Source: Actinomycetota bacterium (GTDB lineage Bacteria; Actinomycetota; Thermoleophilia; Miltoncostaeales; Miltoncostaeaceae). Taken from it: DNA of 6,470 bases. Each line of letters opens with the position of its first letter. The stretch's first letter is position 1. A program made the position numbers and the translations under genes. The notes below the pieces were generated by a model. It ran no database searches. It saw nothing but the letters and a program-made list of their open reading frames with translations, and was not told the DNA's origin. Below, one piece after another: positions 1 through 5,208 of this stretch. The stretch covers positions 1-6,470 of the forward strand of contig SYFI01000135.1 of NCBI GenBank assembly GCA_005800465.1, in the 5' to 3' direction.

Positions 1-45
1 CCCGCGCCGCGGGAAGTGGGTATCCCCCAGGATGGCGATTCGCAT
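1..45 (-). CDS. Metallophosphoesterase paralogue, N-terminal fragment (runs off left edge)
   Basis: Read on the minus strand, an ATG at 45-43 opens a frame of 15 codons that runs off the window: MRIAILGDTHFPRRG. The plus-strand metallophosphoesterase starting at 161 begins MRIALLGDTHFPRGL, so the two agree at 12 of the first 13 residues, including the GDTH metal-binding motif (Asp8, His10). About 33 of 45 nucleotides match, and the differences are largely in third codon positions, as expected for an old coding duplication. The gene is divergent from the tRNA and rnz unit. No SD sequence is visible before the ATG, but TAGTGT (minus strand, 60-55) sits 9 nt upstream, so a leaderless or nearly leaderless mRNA is possible. 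Only the first motif is visible; catalytic completeness and substrate cannot be judged. It could also be any phosphoesterase with this N-terminus. Confidence 0.6.
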   Translation of the reverse strand, partial: MRIAILGDTHFPRRG

Positions 46-53
46 GGCGTGTC

Positions 54-60
54 TACACTA
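54..60. promoter_or_regulatory. Candidate bidirectional -10 element (TACACTA / TAGTGTA)
   Basis: On the plus strand TACACT (54-59) fits the TANNNT -10 pattern and ends 10 nt before the mature tRNA 5' end. On the minus strand TAGTGT (60-55) also fits TANNNT and ends 9 nt before the ATG of the divergent metallophosphoesterase. The two hexamers share five base pairs. I see no convincing -35 hexamer in either direction: plus-strand 31-36 is GATGGC, and the minus-strand equivalent would lie inside the tRNA gene. Symmetric -10 elements that fire both ways are known in bacteria. Here the assignment rests only on position and a short motif. Confidence 0.35.
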
Positions 61-69
61 GGTCCGCGA

Positions 70-142
70 GCGCGCGTAGCTCAGTGGATAGAGCACTGGC
101 CTCCGGAGCCAGGGGTCGCAGGTTCGAATCCTGCCGCGCGTA
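70..142 (+). tRNA. tRNA-Arg (anticodon CCG)
   Basis: A complete cloverleaf of 73 nt folds by hand. The acceptor stem is 70-76 with 135-141 (a G1-U72 wobble, then six Watson-Crick pairs) with discriminator A142. U8 and A9 are at 77-78. The D stem GCTC/GAGC is 79-82 with 91-94. The anticodon stem CTGGC/GCCAG is 96-100 with 108-112, the variable loop is 113-117, and the T arm GCAGG/CCTGC closes the TTCGAAT loop (118-134). The anticodon CCG at 103-105 reads codon CGG. A20 (position 88), an arginine identity base, is present. The 3' CCA is not encoded (next bases CTC), so maturation needs 3' cleavage by RNase Z and CCA addition. The gene lies 18 nt before the metallophosphoesterase start, with no intervening terminator. 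Confidence 0.96.
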
Positions 143-149
143 CTCGTTC

Positions 150-154
150 GGAGG
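150..154 (+). promoter_or_regulatory. Ribosome binding site deciding a TTG start
   Basis: GGAGG lies 6 nt before the TTG at 161. It supports that non-ATG start for the metallophosphoesterase. It also falls in the 18-nt stretch immediately downstream of the tRNA 3' end, so an mRNA cut by RNase Z after base 142 would still carry a functional SD in a very short 5' leader. Confidence 0.75.
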
Positions 155-160
155 CACTTC

Positions 161-703
161 TTGCGCATCGCGTTACTCGGCGATACCCATTTCCCGCGGG
201 GACTGTCACGCCTGCCCGATGCGTGTCTGGCCGAGTGCCAGTTGGCGGATGCCATTGTCCACACGGGCGACCTCGCCGACATGGCGTGCCTCACCCAGCT
301 GACGGCGATCGGCCCCCCGGTGGTTGCGATCAATGGGAACGCTGATGACGACGCCGTGAAAGCCGCGCTCCCAGCCACGGCAGAGGTGGAGTTGTCCGGC
401 GGGCGCCGGCTTGGCCTGATGCACGACGGGGGCCCCGAGAAGCGCCGGCTTGCGCGCCTTCGAAAGCGGTTCCCCGACTGCACTGTCGTCGCGTTCGGGC
501 ACTCGCACATCCCCCTGCATGCGACCGCGCCGGACGGCTTCATGATCATCAACCCTGGTAGCGCCACCGACCGTCGCAGGCAGCCGCACCATTCGATGGT
601 GGTGATCGAGGTGGAAGGCGATGGGCCTCCTGCCGTGTGGTTCGTGAATCTGGATGATGACGGAGCCAATTTTCCGGCCGAACTCATCCGCACTGTGCAA
701 TAG
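161..703 (+). CDS. YfcE/MJ0936-type metallophosphoesterase
   Basis: This 180-residue protein has the full motif set of the small calcineurin-like phosphodiesterase family, which acts with two metal ions on phosphodiester or phosphomonoester bonds. The motifs are GDTH (Asp8, His10), HTGD (Asp37), NGN (Asn60), LMHDGG (His88), GHSH (His114, His116) and the trailing NPGS at 131-134. Length matches YfcE (about 184). There is no signal peptide or membrane segment, so it is cytosolic. The TTG start is chosen because of GGAGG at 150-154 and because the divergent paralogue at the left edge starts at the same residue. It follows the tRNA by 18 nt and precedes rnz by 9 nt, suggesting one transcript. The physiological substrate is unknown; a link to RNA metabolism is suggested only by context. 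Confidence 0.88.
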   Translation: MRIALLGDTHFPRGLSRLPDACLAECQLADAIVHTGDLADMACLTQLTAIGPPVVAINGNADDDAVKAALPATAEVELSGGRRLGLMHDGGPEKRRLARLRKRFPDCTVVAFGHSHIPLHATAPDGFMIINPGSATDRRRQPHHSMVVIEVEGDGPPAVWFVNLDDDGANFPAELIRTVQ

Positions 704-712
704 GGTCAGCGC

Positions 713-1732
713 GTGGATCTTCAGGTCACATTCATCGGGACGTCCGCGTCGGTGCCAAGCGCCGCACGGGGCACGTCGGCCACGCTGGTTGCCCGTGGCG
801 GTGCACGGTGGCTGGTCGACTGCGGCGAGGGAACCCAGCGCCAGTTGCTGCGCTCGGGGCTCGGGCTCACCGACGTCGACGCAATCCTTCTCACCCACCT
901 GCATGGGGACCACTTCCTCGGTCTCCCCGGAATGTTCAAGACCTACGGGCTGCGCGGGCGTGAGCGCGAACTGCTTCTCGTGGGCCCGCCAGGCCTTGAG
1001 TCCCTGCTCGACACGCTGCATCCGGTGATCGGCCGCTTGCCCTTCCGCCTCGACGTGATGGAATCCTCCCCGGGCGCCGTCATCCGGGAGGACGGCATGG
1101 AGGTGCGGGCCTTCCACACCGACCACGGCATCCGCTCCCTGGGGTACGCCCTTGTGGAGGAGGACCGCCCCGGCGCGTTTGACGTGGACGCGGCACGTGC
1201 GCTGGGCGTGCAGCCGGGACCCGACTTCGGTGTGCTGCAGCGCGGCGGCGAGGTGCGCGCTGCCGATGGCGCGGTGGTGCGACCGGATCAGGTGATGGGG
1301 GAGGCCCGCGAGGGCCGCACCGTGGTGTTCTCGGGCGATACCCGTCCGTGCGCGGGCACGGCGAATGCTGCGACGGGTGCCGACCTGCTGGTGCACGAGG
1401 CCACGTTCACGTCGGAGGATCGCGACAGGGCGGTCGAGACGCGCCACAGCACCGCAGAGGAGGCCGCCACCCTGGCCCGCGATGCCGGGGTGCGCATGCT
1501 TGCGCTCACGCACATCAGCACGCGCGTGCAACCGCGTGAGGTGCGACGTGAGGCCGAGGCCATTGTGACGTCCGTTGTGGTGCCGCGCGACTTCGATCAG
1601 GTGGAGATCCCGTTCCGCGAGCGCGGTGAGCCGCGGCTTGTGCCTGTGCAGGAGCGAGTCGGCCGGGGGACCCGCGAGGATGGACGAGGAGCCGCGGAGG
1701 CCCCTGCTACGCTGCCGGACGCAACCCTTTAA
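713..1732 (+). CDS. rnz: Ribonuclease Z (tRNA 3'-end endonuclease)
   Basis: Short-form RNase Z, a zinc-dependent metallo-beta-lactamase-fold nuclease that cuts precursor tRNAs after the discriminator base to allow CCA addition. Visible motifs are the zinc-binding THLHGDH (His62, His64, Asp66, His67), His138 in DHGIRSLGY, FSGDTRP (Asp209), HEATF (His228), RHSTAEEAA (His245) and LTHIST (His267). LGVQPGP (164-170) marks the flexible exosite arm with its GP motif that grips the tRNA. The GTG start is supported by AGGG at 702-705 and by the expected MxLxFxGTxxxxPS opening. Length is 339 residues against about 305-310 for the family. The excess is a low-complexity C-terminal tail after about residue 312, whose DNA also holds the pyr promoter candidate and the start of the PyrR hairpin. 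The substrate-type tRNA-Arg lies in the same apparent transcription unit. Confidence 0.95.
   Translation: MDLQVTFIGTSASVPSAARGTSATLVARGGARWLVDCGEGTQRQLLRSGLGLTDVDAILLTHLHGDHFLGLPGMFKTYGLRGRERELLLVGPPGLESLLDTLHPVIGRLPFRLDVMESSPGAVIREDGMEVRAFHTDHGIRSLGYALVEEDRPGAFDVDAARALGVQPGPDFGVLQRGGEVRAADGAVVRPDQVMGEAREGRTVVFSGDTRPCAGTANAATGADLLVHEATFTSEDRDRAVETRHSTAEEAATLARDAGVRMLALTHISTRVQPREVRREAEAIVTSVVVPRDFDQVEIPFRERGEPRLVPVQERVGRGTREDGRGAAEAPATLPDATL
1708..1713 (+). promoter_or_regulatory. Candidate -10 of a pyr operon promoter inside the end of rnz
   Basis: TACGCT fits TANNNT. Transcription starting about 7 nt downstream (near 1720) would place the 5' end just before the PyrR-binding hairpin at 1726, a sensible arrangement for an RNA switch. 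No good -35 hexamer is seen at the expected spacing. Alternatively, pyr genes may be read only from upstream promoters. Confidence 0.25.
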
Positions 1733-1757
1733 CGCCGGTCCTGTGAGGCCGGGAAGG
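1726..1757 (+). promoter_or_regulatory. PyrR-binding RNA hairpin over the leader Shine-Dalgarno
   Basis: The RNA matches the core of the PyrR binding-loop consensus (ARUCCNGNGAGGYU) as GGUCCUGUGAGGCC. The upper stem pairs 1735-1740 with 1747-1752 (six pairs including one U-G) and closes the hexaloop CUGUGA, a match to CNGNGA. A four-base 5' bulge AACG (1731-1734) separates it from a lower stem pairing CCUUU (1726-1730) with GAAGG (1753-1757). The lower stem covers most of the SD GGAAGGAG. In the known family, PyrR with uridine nucleotides stabilises this fold when UMP is plentiful. Here no intrinsic terminator follows, so the likely outcome is blocked translation initiation, as reported for Mycobacterium smegmatis. 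The rnz stop codon (1730-1732) lies within the bulge side. Confidence 0.82.
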
Positions 1758-1759
1758 AG
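1752..1759 (+). promoter_or_regulatory. Shine-Dalgarno of the pyr leader ORF, sequestered by PyrR hairpin
   Basis: GGAAGGAG is among the strongest SD sequences in the window and lies 7 nt before ATG 1767, not before the pyrR ATG (62 nt away). Six of its eight bases are paired in the PyrR-binding hairpin, so access to it should be controlled by PyrR. Confidence 0.6.
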
Positions 1760-1766
1760 CAGTCAC

Positions 1767-1817
1767 ATGAGCGCACCCCAGTCCCTGTATGGACTCCTCG
1801 TACCCCCGGGCGGGTAG
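1767..1817 (+). CDS. 16-codon leader peptide ORF upstream of pyrR
   Basis: ATG at 1767 opens a short frame encoding MSAPQSLYGLLVPPGG and stops at TAG 1815-1817, 4 nt before the pyrR ATG and in a different frame. Its SD (1752-1759) is stronger than anything directly in front of pyrR. I read it as a translated coupling ORF: ribosomes loading at the PyrR-controlled SD translate it, melt two downstream hairpins, and end next to the pyrR start. It shows no run of regulatory codons of the kind used in amino-acid attenuators. The peptide itself probably has no function. It is too short to be certain that it is translated. Confidence 0.5.
   Translation: MSAPQSLYGLLVPPGG
1780..1795 (+). promoter_or_regulatory. 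Small hairpin inside the leader ORF
   Basis: AGTCC (1780-1784) pairs with GGACT (1791-1795) around the loop CTGTAT. A potential in-frame upstream ATG for pyrR (1789) starts in this loop and has no SD sequence. The hairpin could keep that spurious start silent. It lacks GAGG, so it is not a second PyrR site. Confidence 0.4.
1801..1816 (+). promoter_or_regulatory. Hairpin masking the weak pyrR ribosome site
   Basis: TACCC (1801-1805) pairs with GGGTA (1812-1816) around CCGGGC. It includes the only purine-rich stretch near the pyrR ATG (GGGCGGG, 1808-1814) and the first two bases of the leader stop codon. A ribosome finishing the leader ORF would open it. There is no U-run, so it is not a terminator. 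Confidence 0.4.
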
Positions 1818-1821
1818 CGCC

Positions 1822-2370
1822 ATGACTGCCAAGGTTTTGATTGACGCCGAACAGTGCCGGCGGACGATCGCGCGTATCGCCCACGAGATCGTGGAGCATC
1901 ACCCCGACCCATCCGCCATCGCGCTGGTGGGTCTGCACACACGCGGCGTGCCGCTGGCCGATCGCCTTCGCGCGCTCATCACCGAATTCTCGGGTGCAAC
2001 CCCGGCCATCGGGTCGGTGGACATCGCCCTGTATCGCGACGACGTTGGCGTGGGCGGCGGTCGCCGCGGCGTGGTGCCGGTGGTGGGTGAGACGGTGCTC
2101 GATTTCGACATCGGCAAGCACGCGGTCATCCTCGTGGACGACGTCCTGTTCACGGGGCGCACCATCCGCGCCGCCATCGACGCCGTGTTCGATTACGGGC
2201 GGCCCCCGCTTGTGGAACTCGCGGTACTCGTTGACCGGGGGCATCGTGAACTGCCCATTCGCCCCGACTACGTGGGCCGCAACCTGCCCACCGGGCCGGG
2301 CGAGCGCATCACGGTGCATCTGGCTGAGATCGACGGCTCCGACGAGGTCCTATTGGAGGTAACGGCATGA
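1822..2370 (+). CDS. pyrR: PyrR bifunctional pyr operon RNA-binding regulator / uracil phosphoribosyltransferase
   Basis: PyrR senses uridine nucleotides and binds pyr mRNA hairpins; many family members also make UMP from uracil and PRPP. The 182-residue protein has the type I phosphoribosyltransferase fold with the PRPP loop VILVDDVLFTGRT at 102-114. It also shows the family blocks RIAHEIVE (18-25), VGLHTRGVPLA (36-46), DIALYRDD (67-74), VLVDRGHRELPIR (136-148) and DYVGRN (149-154). The start at 1822 aligns with characterised PyrR N-termini. An in-frame ATG at 1789 would add 11 residues but has no SD and lies in a hairpin loop. The gene directly follows the PyrR-binding hairpin and leader ORF, suggesting autoregulation. 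Its TGA overlaps the pyrB ATG (ATGA). Confidence 0.95.
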   Translation: MTAKVLIDAEQCRRTIARIAHEIVEHHPDPSAIALVGLHTRGVPLADRLRALITEFSGATPAIGSVDIALYRDDVGVGGGRRGVVPVVGETVLDFDIGKHAVILVDDVLFTGRTIRAAIDAVFDYGRPPLVELAVLVDRGHRELPIRPDYVGRNLPTGPGERITVHLAEIDGSDEVLLEVTA

Positions 2371-3323
2371 GCGCGCGCTCATCGCTCATCCGCGTCGGTG
2401 ACCTTGACGTCGATGGGATCGGGCGCATCCTTGGTACGGCCGAGCGCTTTGGCGAGGTGATGGAGCGGGATATCAAGAAGGTGCCCACGCTCCGGGGGCG
2501 CACGGTCATCAACCTGTTCCTTGAACCATCCACCCGGACGTCGACATCATTCGAACTCGCGGCCAAGCGGCTGTCGGCCGACGTGGTGAGCATCAGGGGT
2601 GCCGGCACCAGCATGGACAAGGGTGAGACCCTCAAGGACACCATTCGCACACTCGAGGCCTACGACCCCGATGTGTTCGTGGTGCGGCACCCACAGGTTG
2701 GTGCCTGCGACGTTGTGGCCCGGCACACCAGCGCCGCAGTGGTCAACGCTGGTGACGGCACCGGGGAGCATCCCACTCAGGCCCTCCTCGACCTTTACAC
2801 GGTGCAGCGTGAGATCGCTCCCATCGAGGGATTGCATGTGGCATTCGTGGGTGACGTGCTGCATTCACGGGTCGCACGGTCGGGCATCTCGGCATTTCGC
2901 ATGATGGGCGCGAAAGTCACGGTTGTCGCGCCCCCCACGCTCGTACCCCGCTACCTCGGCGAAGCCCTTGGCACCGAAGTGTCCGCCGACATCCGCGACA
3001 TCGCAGATGCCGACGTCGTGTACGTACTTCGTATGCAGCTTGAGCGCATGGGCACCGGTGGGTTTGTGCCGTCGCTCGAGGAGTACGCACGTATGTACCA
3101 GGTCAATCACAGCCGGCTGCGTACCGGCCAGCGGGTGATGCACGCAGGCCCTGTCAATCGCGGGTTCGAGATCAGCGGAAAGGTGGTCGACGACCCGTCG
3201 ACGCTCATCGAGGCTCAGGCCGGAAATGGATTGGTGGTGCGCATGGCGGTGCTCTACGACATGCTGAGCGAGTCGCAGACGGCGGCCCCGGGCGTTCCCG
3301 GCGTCAAATTGGAGGCGGCATGA
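2367..3323 (+). CDS. pyrB: Aspartate carbamoyltransferase catalytic subunit
   Basis: Joins carbamoyl phosphate and L-aspartate to N-carbamoyl-aspartate, the committed step of UMP synthesis. The 318-residue protein shows the carbamoyl phosphate motif STRTS (55-59), the mobile-loop lysine in MDKGETL (Lys85), RHP at 107-109, HPTQALLD (135-142), GDVLHSRVARS (162-172) and RMQ (222-224). Near the C-terminus the usual HPxP loop reads HAGP (259-262), with Ala260 where most family members have proline; the following cis-type Pro262 is kept. Length is normal, and no pyrI follows. The start is fixed by GGAGG at 2355-2359 and the ATGA overlap with pyrR. Its own TGA overlaps pyrC in the same way, so its translation is probably coupled to both neighbours. 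Confidence 0.97.
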   Translation: MSARSSLIRVGDLDVDGIGRILGTAERFGEVMERDIKKVPTLRGRTVINLFLEPSTRTSTSFELAAKRLSADVVSIRGAGTSMDKGETLKDTIRTLEAYDPDVFVVRHPQVGACDVVARHTSAAVVNAGDGTGEHPTQALLDLYTVQREIAPIEGLHVAFVGDVLHSRVARSGISAFRMMGAKVTVVAPPTLVPRYLGEALGTEVSADIRDIADADVVYVLRMQLERMGTGGFVPSLEEYARMYQVNHSRLRTGQRVMHAGPVNRGFEISGKVVDDPSTLIEAQAGNGLVVRMAVLYDMLSESQTAAPGVPGVKLEAA

Positions 3324-4648
3324 GCATCTACGTGCCCAATTCGCGGGTGCGGCTGCCGCAGCGCCCCGGTACGCTTGCCAACGTGGTAATTCGCGGCGCG
3401 CGGATCCTTGATCCGGCCGCCGGAATCGACCGCGAGGGCGATCTGATCGTCCGTGACGGTGTCATCGGGGGCGACCCAGACGGCCTCGAGGTGGTTGACG
3501 GCACCGGGCTCAACGTCATTCCCGGCCTTGTCGACGTGCACGTGCACCTGCGCACCCCGGGCAAGGAGCATGCCGAAGACATTGCCACTGGCACCGCCAG
3601 CGCTGCGGCCGGCGGTGTGGTGACCGTGCTCGCCATGCCCAACACCCAGCCGCCAACCGACAGCCCGAGCATTCTCGGCTCCCTGCTCGACCGCGCCGCG
3701 CGCGAGGCCGTGGTTCCCACCGGCTTCATTCCCGCAATTACGGTGGGGCAGATGGGCGACCAGCTGACCGAGCACGGTGACCTAGCTGAGGCCGGGGCAG
3801 CGGCGCTGTCGGATGACGGCGTGCCGGTCGCCAATGCATCAGTGATGCGCCGGGCCCTGCAGTATCAGAAGGCCGCCGATCTGCTGTTCACGCTGCACGA
3901 GGAGGATATGAGCCTCTCGGGCACCGGAGTAATGCATGAAGGGGTCATTTCCGCCCGCATCGGGCTTGCCGGAATCCCCAGTGTGTCGGAGGCGGTCCAG
4001 GTGGCGCGCGACTGCTCATTGGCAGCGTATGAGGGGGCCCGCATCCATATCTGTCATGTGTCCGCACGGGAGACAGTGGAGGAGATCCGCCTGGCCAAGG
4101 CCCGCGGGGTGTCGGTTACCGCCGAGGTCACACCACACCACCTGCTGCTCACCGATCAGGTGGTGGGTGATGACCCCGACCCGGCCAAGTTCAAGATGAA
4201 CCCGCCACTGCGTGGATCGGATGACCGGGAGGCGCTTATCGAGGCGCTCATCGACGGGACGCTCGACTGCATCGCCACCGACCATGCACCGCACCCGGCG
4301 GATGAGAAGGAGAACCCGTTCGCGGCAGCACCCTTCGGTGTGATCGGCCTGGAGACAGCCTTCGCGGCCTGCCACACCGAACTTGTGGTGGGTGGCCGCA
4401 TGGACCTTGCCGACCTGGTGCTACGCATGAGCACCAACCCGGCCCGCATCTTCGGGCTGCCGGTGCCCACACTGGCGGAGGGCGCACGCGCCGACCTCGC
4501 TGTTGTCGATCTTGCCGCCACCGATGTGGTGGGCGAGCGGCCGTACGCAAGCAAATCAACCAACGCGGCCTTCGTCGGCATGCAACTCACCGGACAGGTC
4601 GTCATGACCCTCGCCGGTGGCCAGGACGTCTATCGGAGGAACGCGTGA
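3320..4648 (+). CDS. pyrC: Dihydroorotase (type I)
   Basis: Cyclises N-carbamoyl-aspartate to dihydroorotate. The 442-residue amidohydrolase carries the zinc ligands DVHVHLR (His74, His76), the bridging acidic pair in LSDDG (165-166), LHEED (His193), ICHVSA (His246) and the catalytic Asp321 in ATDHAPH. The substrate-binding NTQ (108-110) and FKMNPPLR (291-298) are also present. This places it with the larger type I enzymes (PyrC/URA of Gram-positives), not the short E. coli type II. The N-terminus carries about 17 residues before the usual VVIRGARILDP strand. I keep this start because of GGAGG at 3311-3315 and the ATGA overlap with pyrB, but a later start is possible. The end overlaps the next gene as GTGA. 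Confidence 0.96.
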   Translation: MSIYVPNSRVRLPQRPGTLANVVIRGARILDPAAGIDREGDLIVRDGVIGGDPDGLEVVDGTGLNVIPGLVDVHVHLRTPGKEHAEDIATGTASAAAGGVVTVLAMPNTQPPTDSPSILGSLLDRAAREAVVPTGFIPAITVGQMGDQLTEHGDLAEAGAAALSDDGVPVANASVMRRALQYQKAADLLFTLHEEDMSLSGTGVMHEGVISARIGLAGIPSVSEAVQVARDCSLAAYEGARIHICHVSARETVEEIRLAKARGVSVTAEVTPHHLLLTDQVVGDDPDPAKFKMNPPLRGSDDREALIEALIDGTLDCIATDHAPHPADEKENPFAAAPFGVIGLETAFAACHTELVVGGRMDLADLVLRMSTNPARIFGLPVPTLAEGARADLAVVDLAATDVVGERPYASKSTNAAFVGMQLTGQVVMTLAGGQDVYRRNA

Positions 4649-5208
4649 GCATCCGTCACCCCGCGCTGGCCCGTCGCGAGGACGCGGGCCTCGTCATTAT
4701 CGACGTCCAAGATGCGTTTCGGCCGGTCACCGACGGCTTCGACCCCGTGGTGGCCAACTGCGGTCTGCTGGCCGAGGGCTTCGGTGTGATGAATCGCCCG
4801 GTCATCGTCACCGAGCAGTACCCGAAGGGGCTTGGCCACACGGTGCCCGAGCTTGCTGAGCGCCTGCCCGAGGGCACGCCCGTGATCGAGAAGACCCGGT
4901 TCTCGGCCTGTGGGGTGGAGGGGTTTGAATCGGCCTATGACGCTGCCCGGTGCGAGACCTGGGTGGTGTGCGGCATTGAGGCCCACGTGTGCGTCAACCA
5001 GACGGTGCATGACCTGCTTTCGCGCGGCGCATCGGTGCACGTGGCAGCCGACGCCGTGAGTTCGCGCACCCCCGCCAACCGCGATGCAGGGCTCGCGAAG
5101 GCGGCCCGGGCCGGGGCCCATGTGACATCGGCCGAGATGGTGCTGTTCGAGATGCTCGGCCAAGCGGGCGGGCCGGAGTTCAAGGCGATCTCGGCGCTGG
5201 TCAGATGA
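4645..5208 (+). CDS. ISOC1/2-like cysteine hydrolase (isochorismatase superfamily) within the pyr operon
   Basis: The 187-residue protein has the isochorismatase-superfamily catalytic triad Asp20 (VIIDVQDAF), Lys83 (VIEKTRFSA) and Cys116 (GIEAHVCV). TEQYPKGLGHTVPEL (56-70), GIEAHVC, the SSR/ADAVSSR block (134-140) and the end EFKAISALVR resemble the ISOC1/ISOC2 branch, whose substrate is not established. The nicotinamidase metal site (DxH...H) is absent. Relatives such as RutB and N-carbamoylsarcosine amidase cleave amide or ureido bonds, so a carbamoylated pyrimidine-pathway by-product is a conceivable substrate; this is inference. The GTG start has GGAGG at 4635-4639 and overlaps pyrC (GTGA); the end overlaps carA (ATGA). 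In Mycobacterium tuberculosis the corresponding slot between pyrC and carA holds the unrelated Rv1382. Confidence 0.85.
   Translation: MSIRHPALARREDAGLVIIDVQDAFRPVTDGFDPVVANCGLLAEGFGVMNRPVIVTEQYPKGLGHTVPELAERLPEGTPVIEKTRFSACGVEGFESAYDAARCETWVVCGIEAHVCVNQTVHDLLSRGASVHVAADAVSSRTPANRDAGLAKAARAGAHVTSAEMVLFEMLGQAGGPEFKAISALVR

Noticed and set aside
16..345. Plus-strand frame of 109 residues containing RVAQWIEHWPPEPGVAGSNPA
   Set aside because: This is the well-known false translation of a tRNA gene; it crosses the tRNA-Arg and overlaps the metallophosphoesterase.
58..693. Minus-strand frame of 211 residues ending in a GRIRTCDPWLRRPVLYPLSYA-like stretch
   Set aside because: The C-terminal part is the antisense false translation of the tRNA, and the rest is the GC-rich shadow of the metallophosphoesterase gene, with no motifs of its own.
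206..1531. Long minus-strand frame of 441 residues opposite the metallophosphoesterase and rnz
   Set aside because: Its His/Gly/Arg-rich, motif-free translation is typical of an antisense frame in GC-rich DNA; the plus-strand genes have full catalytic motifs.
1780..1795. Second PyrR-binding loop
   Set aside because: The stem and UCC are present, but the required GAGG and CNGNGA hexaloop are missing.
1801..1816. Hairpin near the pyrR start as an intrinsic terminator or attenuator
   Set aside because: The stem is only 5 bp and no U-run follows, so translational masking fits better.
1789..1821. Upstream ATG giving PyrR an 11-residue extension (MDSSYPRAGSA)
   Set aside because: It has no SD, begins in the loop of a hairpin, and the family N-terminus aligns with the ATG at 1822.
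4645..5208. Nicotinamidase (pncA) or true isochorismatase
   Set aside because: The nicotinamidase metal-ligand motif is absent and no siderophore genes are nearby; the ISOC1/2-like motifs fit better.
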